Below, piece after piece: positions 7,152-11,123 of a stretch of DNA of 11,123 nucleotides; the stretch's first letter is position 1, and each line of letters opens with the position of its first letter. The DNA is taken from assembly GCA_003024985.2 (NCBI GenBank), contig PXIH01S0000697.1; one strand, written 5' to 3'. Source of the DNA: Euperipatoides rowelli (taxonomy: Eukaryota > Onychophora > Udeonychophora > Euonychophora > Peripatopsidae). The position numbers were made by a program, and so were the translations under genes. Below the pieces are notes generated by a model. It saw only the letters and a list, made by a program, of their open reading frames with translations, did not search any database and was not told where the DNA came from.

Positions 7152-8440
7152 CTATTACAATACTATAAAATTAGCATTATGAAAAACTACATATGTGAGA
7201 CTACTGAGACATTTAAAACACGTGCTATTTTTCATTAAAATCTCAACTCTTTTTATGAATTATTGAACATTTCAATTTATTAAAATAAATGATTAATATT
7301 ATTATTTCATTGAAACAAAGCAATAAAATACATTACAGTAGGCCTATATACTGTAGCCTATATAGGCCTACAGTAGGATTTGTGAAACATCACAGCAAGA
7401 GCAGCAATGCCATTAGAAAATGTAAAAGTGTCGCAAGTATATTTTAATTTTGAGGAATTTTGGTTTGGATTTTTTATTTACAGTCAATGATTTTTTATCA
7501 AAGCACAAGTAGGTTGCAAATAAATACATTTAAATTTTAATATTGATTTGGCTATACTACAAACACTTTGAGAAAACACTAAATTATTTTCTTTTGAACT
7601 CGGATGTTTTCAAATTTAATTTGAATTTTACGTTAGTACATTTTACGTTAGCTACTTACTGTACATGCACATTCAGTAATAGTCTATTGAAAATCAGTTT
7701 ACTAATATAGGAAAATTAGTTTGAAATTCTAATTGAATTTTAAAATAAAATTATAATATTTGGTTACTAAAGTGCGATTACGCTTATGCTTTCCTAGCGC
7801 AATTGAACTGATCTAAATTGGTTTGTGAAGGATTAAACTGTCGCAGTGCCTGCCGCACATTTAATAACTTATAACAATGTCTGGTATTACAGTATATTTT
7901 GTTCTTTTATTTTGTATCGGTTGTAACTGAGAGTTGTTTTTCCCACTAATGGTTTTAAATCTTAGCTTAAGTTTTGTTTTAAATGTTAATAAAACATTTT
8001 TTTAATTTTAAAAATATGCTGAAATTCATTTATCATTGACTGGTTTACTCAACTGTTTCCCCTTTATTCCAGTGCATTAATTGTAAACTATTTTTAAGCC
8101 AACTTCTAATATTAAAATAGAATAAAAACAAAAGACAATCTTCAATTTTTAAATCTTATAGAAAACAGATTTTTTTTTTTTTTTCGCTTGTTTTATTATA
8201 TGGGCAAATCTTAAAAATTACCACCCAGGAATGGATTTTGTTAAATCATTCTGAAGCTACAAATGTGCTCTAAAATACAGTTTAATTGTAATTTCGAAAT
8301 TAGACATTTTAATTATATTGTGTTATAACTTCGAAGAATTTTTTTTTCCGTTTAAAACAAGACTGAAAATTTGTAAGTGTTTATTACTTTGACGTTGGTT
8401 AAACTAAACATATAAACGTGTACCTGATTCATCCCTACTA
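7152..8440. other. Spacer of the foldback element, non-coding
   Basis: This 1.29 kb stretch is single-copy within the window and AT-rich. It lacks any reading frame of note on either strand and has no transposase-like motif. It contains a strong hairpin at 7338-7371 and a long T-run near 8170. It could be captured host DNA, or the decayed interior of a once autonomous element. Confidence 0.6.
7338..7371. repeat. 13-bp perfect hairpin of TAGGCCTATA words
   Basis: GTAGGCCTATATA (7338-7350) and TATATAGGCCTAC (7359-7371) are exact reverse complements around the 8-base loop CTGTAGCC. Three more outer pairs form after one mismatch. TAGGCCTA-type words recur elsewhere in the window, so this may be a common local repeat word rather than a specific signal. 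Confidence 0.7.
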
Positions 8441-9754
8441 GTTACTACACTACATTTTTTTCATTCATAAAAACTATTTTATGAGAGTTAACTAATTTTC
8501 TTTCTAAACTTTTTTTCTTCAAATATAGTTTTCCCATTGAGAGATTAAATTGCACAATAAATGATGACTTGTTTGTTATACAGCTGATTATACTAAAAGA
8601 TTTTTATGTCTTAGAATGATGCATCCACATGCATGAAAACCATATTATTTTCTTTCCCTATTTGGTGTTTATTTTTCCCACTGCGCTTTAACATGAAATA
8701 GAATTATTATATATTATGTTGTTATAATTTTTTTTTTTTTTTAAATTGATACTTTGTTAAATTACAGATTCAAATTAATGAGTAGGCTATATAAGTTAAA
8801 TCTAACCTAAAGTTATATGGGTGAAAGCATTTCTATAGATTTATCAATACAGTAGCCTACTTAAACGCTGAAACTGATGGTAGAGGGGATATCTAAGTCA
8901 AGATAGATATCCCAAAGGTGGAAGATGGTGGTCATAATGAGGGGCATATTGGTGGCTCTCGGAGTTCTTTTCGTACTTTAACAAAGATTTTATAGGAAAT
9001 CACAAATTTATCATTAATTAATAGTAAGTGATGTCATCTATATTTTCAGAACGATGTGACAATAACTTAGAAAAAAAATAAATTTGAAAATAATTATATA
9101 ACTATAGGCTATATAGATGGTATTATAAGCTTTCAGCTGAACCAATAATGTCAAGTCTATCCAAAGTTCACAGAATATGTCCTTGTGATGTCACTTTCGG
9201 GTATTACAAACCAAAAATTAAAATTTTAAATAAAAAATTAAATTGTAAGTGTTTCACACATTGTTCTGAACATCTTAATGATGTTATATCTTCTTCCAAT
9301 TAAGTACATGTGATGTCATTTAAGTTATCTACTCATGCTCCAAAGCATAAGGTCTGTGATATTTCCTGGTTAATGGTTATAAAATTAGTTTCCAAAAATA
9401 ATTATGGTATAAGTATTTCACATATTATTCTGCACAGTGGAATTATTCACTTCCAGTGTCGGGTGACCACACTCCTTCAAAAAAAAAAAAAATGCAATTT
9501 TGAATCCCCAGGTGGCCATCTTTGTATCCACATATAAGATTGTCAAAGGACCTCACCCTTCATTGTTGAATATTCAAATGAGCCACACCCATATGTAAAT
9601 GAACCATGACCTTCATTGTGGAATATGCAAATAGGCCGCACCAAAAAGTTGTCCATACTCGTCGTCGTCACAATGCATTCTGTACGAAAGCATTGTTGCA
9701 ATTATTTCTGGGTAAATACATTGTTACCACAATGCATACTGTGAAGACTTGCAT
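8441..9754 (-). repeat. Right arm of the large inverted repeat
   Basis: This arm is about 1.31 kb, the reverse complement of the left arm. Clear paired landmarks are TAACTAATTTTCTTTCTAAA (8489-8508) with 7092-7111, the GGATATCTA..GATATCCCAAAGGTG block near 8886-8920 with 6700-6735, GTGATGTCATCTA near 9028 with 6530-6541, and CATGTGATGTCA at 9307-9318 with 6245-6256. It has only one copy of the ~170-bp unit that is duplicated in the left arm. Confidence 0.85.
9719..9734. repeat. Subterminal palindromic motif CATTGT-N4-ACAATG, right end
   Basis: CATTGT and ACAATG flank TACC, about 20 bases inside the right terminus. It is followed by a TGCATACTGTGAAGAC terminus that mirrors the left end. Confidence 0.55.
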
Positions 9755-10084
9755 TAAGCCAGAATCAACCTTTTCTACTTGCTATATAGATATGTTTATG
9801 TATATATTTTTAAAAGTGTGATTTTGCTATCTGTCATGCCTCAATTTTCCAGTAGGTCCTGGGGGGTGGGGACAAGGATTAAATTAAGTATATTTATTAT
9901 AGCTTACTAACTTGTAGAAATCTGCTTTTTTGAAAAAAAAAGTTATCTTGTAATATTATTTAAAATGTAAAAAATTTGTACGTGGAGGGGGATGGGCTGG
10001 AAGAGTCCATATTTTCCTCCACTACCTTGGAAATATGCATTTAATTTTAGTGTTAATCGTCTAATCTTAATTTCTAATAATACA
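9755..10084. other. Non-coding stretch between the foldback element and the hAT-type MITE
   Basis: No gene is supported. The stretch is AT-rich with two G-rich patches (about 9859-9872 and 9983-9997). The short reading frames across it have no recognisable features. Confidence 0.6.
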
Positions 10085-10092
10085 GTATACAC
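10085..10092. repeat. Left target-site duplication of the hAT-type MITE
   Basis: GTATACAC pairs with GTATATAC at 10354-10361. The single difference is a C/T transition. Confidence 0.65.
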
Positions 10093-10353
10093 CAAGGCCA
10101 TATTTAGGGGGGAGAGGTGTTCAGGGGGTCTGGACACCCCCCAAAATTTTAAACTTTAAAAATCTCAACAGACAAAAAAAAGCTTATCAAATCTGTCAAA
10201 AGGGAAACAAAATGTCCATACAACCAAAAACAGAAAAAGCTTATCAAATCTGTCAAAAGGGAAACAAAACGTCCATACAAAAAAAAAAAAAAAAAGCTTA
10301 TTAAAATATACAACCCAGACATCCTCCAAAATAATTTTCTGACTATGCCCCTG
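10093..10353. mobile_element. hAT-type MITE (261 bp) with 8-bp target-site duplication
   Basis: The left end is CAAGGCCATATTTAG. The right end, read inward on the minus strand, is CAGGGGCATAGTCAG. They are imperfect inverted repeats with the CAGGG-type start usual for hAT transposons. Flanking octamers are GTATACAC (10085-10092) and GTATATAC (10354-10361), 7 of 8 identical, which matches the 8-bp duplication typical of hAT insertion. Inside the left end is a GC-rich hairpin, GGGGGT (10124-10129) with ACCCCC (10136-10141). There is no coding sequence, so movement would have needed a transposase from elsewhere. Confidence 0.75.
10181..10305. repeat. 57-bp tandem repeat inside the MITE, about 2.2 copies
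   Basis: AGCTTATCAAATCTGTCAAA starts at 10181 and again at 10238. A third, partial copy (AGCTTATTAAAATATACAA) starts at 10295. The period is 57 both times. The first two copies are nearly identical through GGGAAACAAAA and GTCCATACAA, differing mainly where CCAAAAACAG has become an A-run. Open frames on the minus strand here are by-products of the repeat. Confidence 0.9.
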
Positions 10354-10361
10354 GTATATAC
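10354..10361. repeat. Right target-site duplication of the hAT-type MITE
   Basis: GTATATAC directly follows the CCCCTG end of the element and matches 10085-10092 at 7 of 8 bases. Confidence 0.65.
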
Positions 10362-11123
10362 ATCTGTCAAATAACCATTTTTTTTTTGTAAAATCTTTCA
10401 ATTTTATTATTAAAATGTATGTTTTAAAGAGGGTCATTTTCTCATCTACTCTACACTAAGGATTTAAAATTTAATTTTTAATTATCAGTCTATTGTATTG
10501 TCACAACTAATATCTATGACTAATGTTATTACTCTCATACATCATGCTGCTAAGGAAATAAAATATTGCTTTTTACTTATTATTTCTGCGTGTAGATGGC
10601 GTTAACGAGAAAGACTGTAGCAGAACTGAAGCAAAAAGTAAATTTAAAAAGTGCGAGATTTCAAATGATGGAAAGAAAGAATATTATAAAAATAATGTTT
10701 GAGAGAAAAAAAAAATTGGATATTTTTTTTTAAAAAAAATTGGCTGAATTAAATAAGTGCCTTGGAAACTAGAATTAGTAGATTATTTATTTACAAGTAG
10801 GCTATATTTGACCCTCCCCCTCCCCTTTTCCTTCATAAACCTCTGACTTATATAAAACAAAAATTATAAATCTTTGTTGAAATAACAGTTATGCCAAAAT
10901 GTTAGAGGATACTAACAAATAAAATAATTTTTGTATGATTGCAATTTAAAAAAAAAAGCGTTTTAAACTAAAATAATTGATGACCAGTGTGATGTACTGT
11001 AAATATTGTGAAGGTAGTTCTGCCACAGTTTATGACATTAACACTTTTCATTTAGCCTACTATTTTTGATTACTGTATTTTTTTTTTAATTTGTGATTGT
11101 TGTACCTAATACATTATTTGCTT
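10362..11123. other. AT-rich right flank, one weak candidate exon
   Basis: Nothing is clearly recognisable. There are long A and T runs (for example 10379-10387 and 11079-11087) and a pyrimidine-rich patch near 10812-10830. The only coding-like spot is 10596-10733, listed separately. Confidence 0.55.
10596..10733 (+). other. Possible exon or 45-codon ORF after a splice-acceptor-like tract
   Basis: A pyrimidine-rich TTTTTACTTATTATTTCTG tract is followed by GTGTAG and then directly by ATGGCG. The frame gives a basic, Lys-rich 45-residue peptide starting MALTRKTVAELKQK and ends at TAA 10731-10733 inside an A/T run. The first ~80 bases contain several CpGs, unlike the flanks. I recognise no family. 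It could be an exon start of a gene continuing beyond the window, or chance. Confidence 0.15.

Larger units (their letters stand above)
5453..9754. mobile_element. Large foldback element: inverted arms of 1.7 and 1.3 kb around a 1.29 kb spacer
   Basis: The sequence from 5453 to about 7151 recurs, reverse-complemented, from about 8441 to 9754. Anchors visible in order include GAAGACT termini, CAACAATGAAGGGTGA, GATGGCCACCT, CTTATGCTTTGGA, GATGACATCACATGTA, CTTTGGGATATCTATC, ACTCATTAATTTGAAT, a GGGAAAGAAA tract and TTAGAAAGAAAATTAGTTAA. Outer ends are GTGCTAGTCTTC (left) and, on the opposite strand, ATGCAAGTCTTC (right). Both abut TA, which is compatible with a TA target-site duplication but not proof of one. 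There is no open reading frame resembling a transposase, so a non-autonomous element is the best reading. A secondary segmental inverted duplication of a repeat array is the alternative. Confidence 0.75.

Noticed and set aside
5445-9766. Extension of the inverted repeat outward by GATTCT (5445-5450) and AGAATC (9761-9766)
   Set aside because: The six-base match needs a gap next to the better-supported terminus, and similarity ends at once beyond it. It is probably chance.
10149-10437. Two minus-strand frames with repeated FVSLLTDLISFF-like peptides
   Set aside because: The peptide repeat is produced by the 57-bp tandem repeat within the hAT-type MITE. 57 is divisible by three, so the frame stays open by default.
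1-11123. CRISPR arrays, tRNA or rRNA genes, riboswitches, bacterial promoters or operons
   Set aside because: I saw no regularly spaced repeat-spacer units, no tRNA-like cloverleaf or rRNA sequence, and the content is that of an animal genome, so these classes are not supported.

Overview
The window looks like intergenic or intronic DNA from an animal genome. It is AT-rich, with long A/T runs, microsatellite-like tracts and recurrent TAGGCCTATA-type words. Its recognisable content is non-LTR retrotransposon and cut-and-paste DNA transposon debris. There is no operon structure and no clear intact host gene. The repeat style (an L1/Tx1-like LINE, a hAT-type MITE with a CAGGGGCATAG end, TAGGCCTA words) would fit an aquatic invertebrate or a fish. 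The sequence alone does not settle the species.

Layout. 1-1610: AT-rich DNA with no supported gene. A possible 3' tail of another retroelement lies at about 1-135, and two small hairpins lie at 706-728 and 797-820. About 1612-3990: a dead L1/Tx1-like LINE. Its ORF1 (1712-2834) has an RRM-like region and two zinc knuckles, and is broken by one frameshift. Its ORF2 (2967-3988) keeps the first ~20 residues of the endonuclease, then jumps straight into the reverse transcriptase palm. The catalytic Asp pair is mutated and the C-terminal region is frameshifted. 4055-4495: an AT-rich repeat cluster with two direct copies and one inverted copy of the same segment.

The largest structure spans 5453-9754. 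It is an inverted duplication with arms of about 1.7 kb (left) and 1.3 kb (right) around a ~1.29 kb non-coding spacer. It is best read as a non-autonomous, foldback-type DNA element. Both ends start with the same GACTWGCAY-type terminus next to a TA, and both carry clusters of CCCA..GCATTGTG and CATTGT-N4-ACAATG motifs. The arms hold ten exact TGACATCA/TGATGTCA octamers. The left arm also contains a nested 283-bp palindromic unit with ~66-bp inverted ends and an internal duplication that the right arm lacks. No transposase is visible.

10093-10353: a 261-bp hAT-type MITE with imperfect inverted ends and an 8-bp target-site duplication (7 of 8 bases match), carrying a 57-bp internal tandem repeat. 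10362-11123: AT-rich, with one weak candidate exon or short ORF at 10596-10733.

No gene in the window appears able to make a working protein. The interest lies in the architecture of the foldback element and in how the LINE was rearranged.
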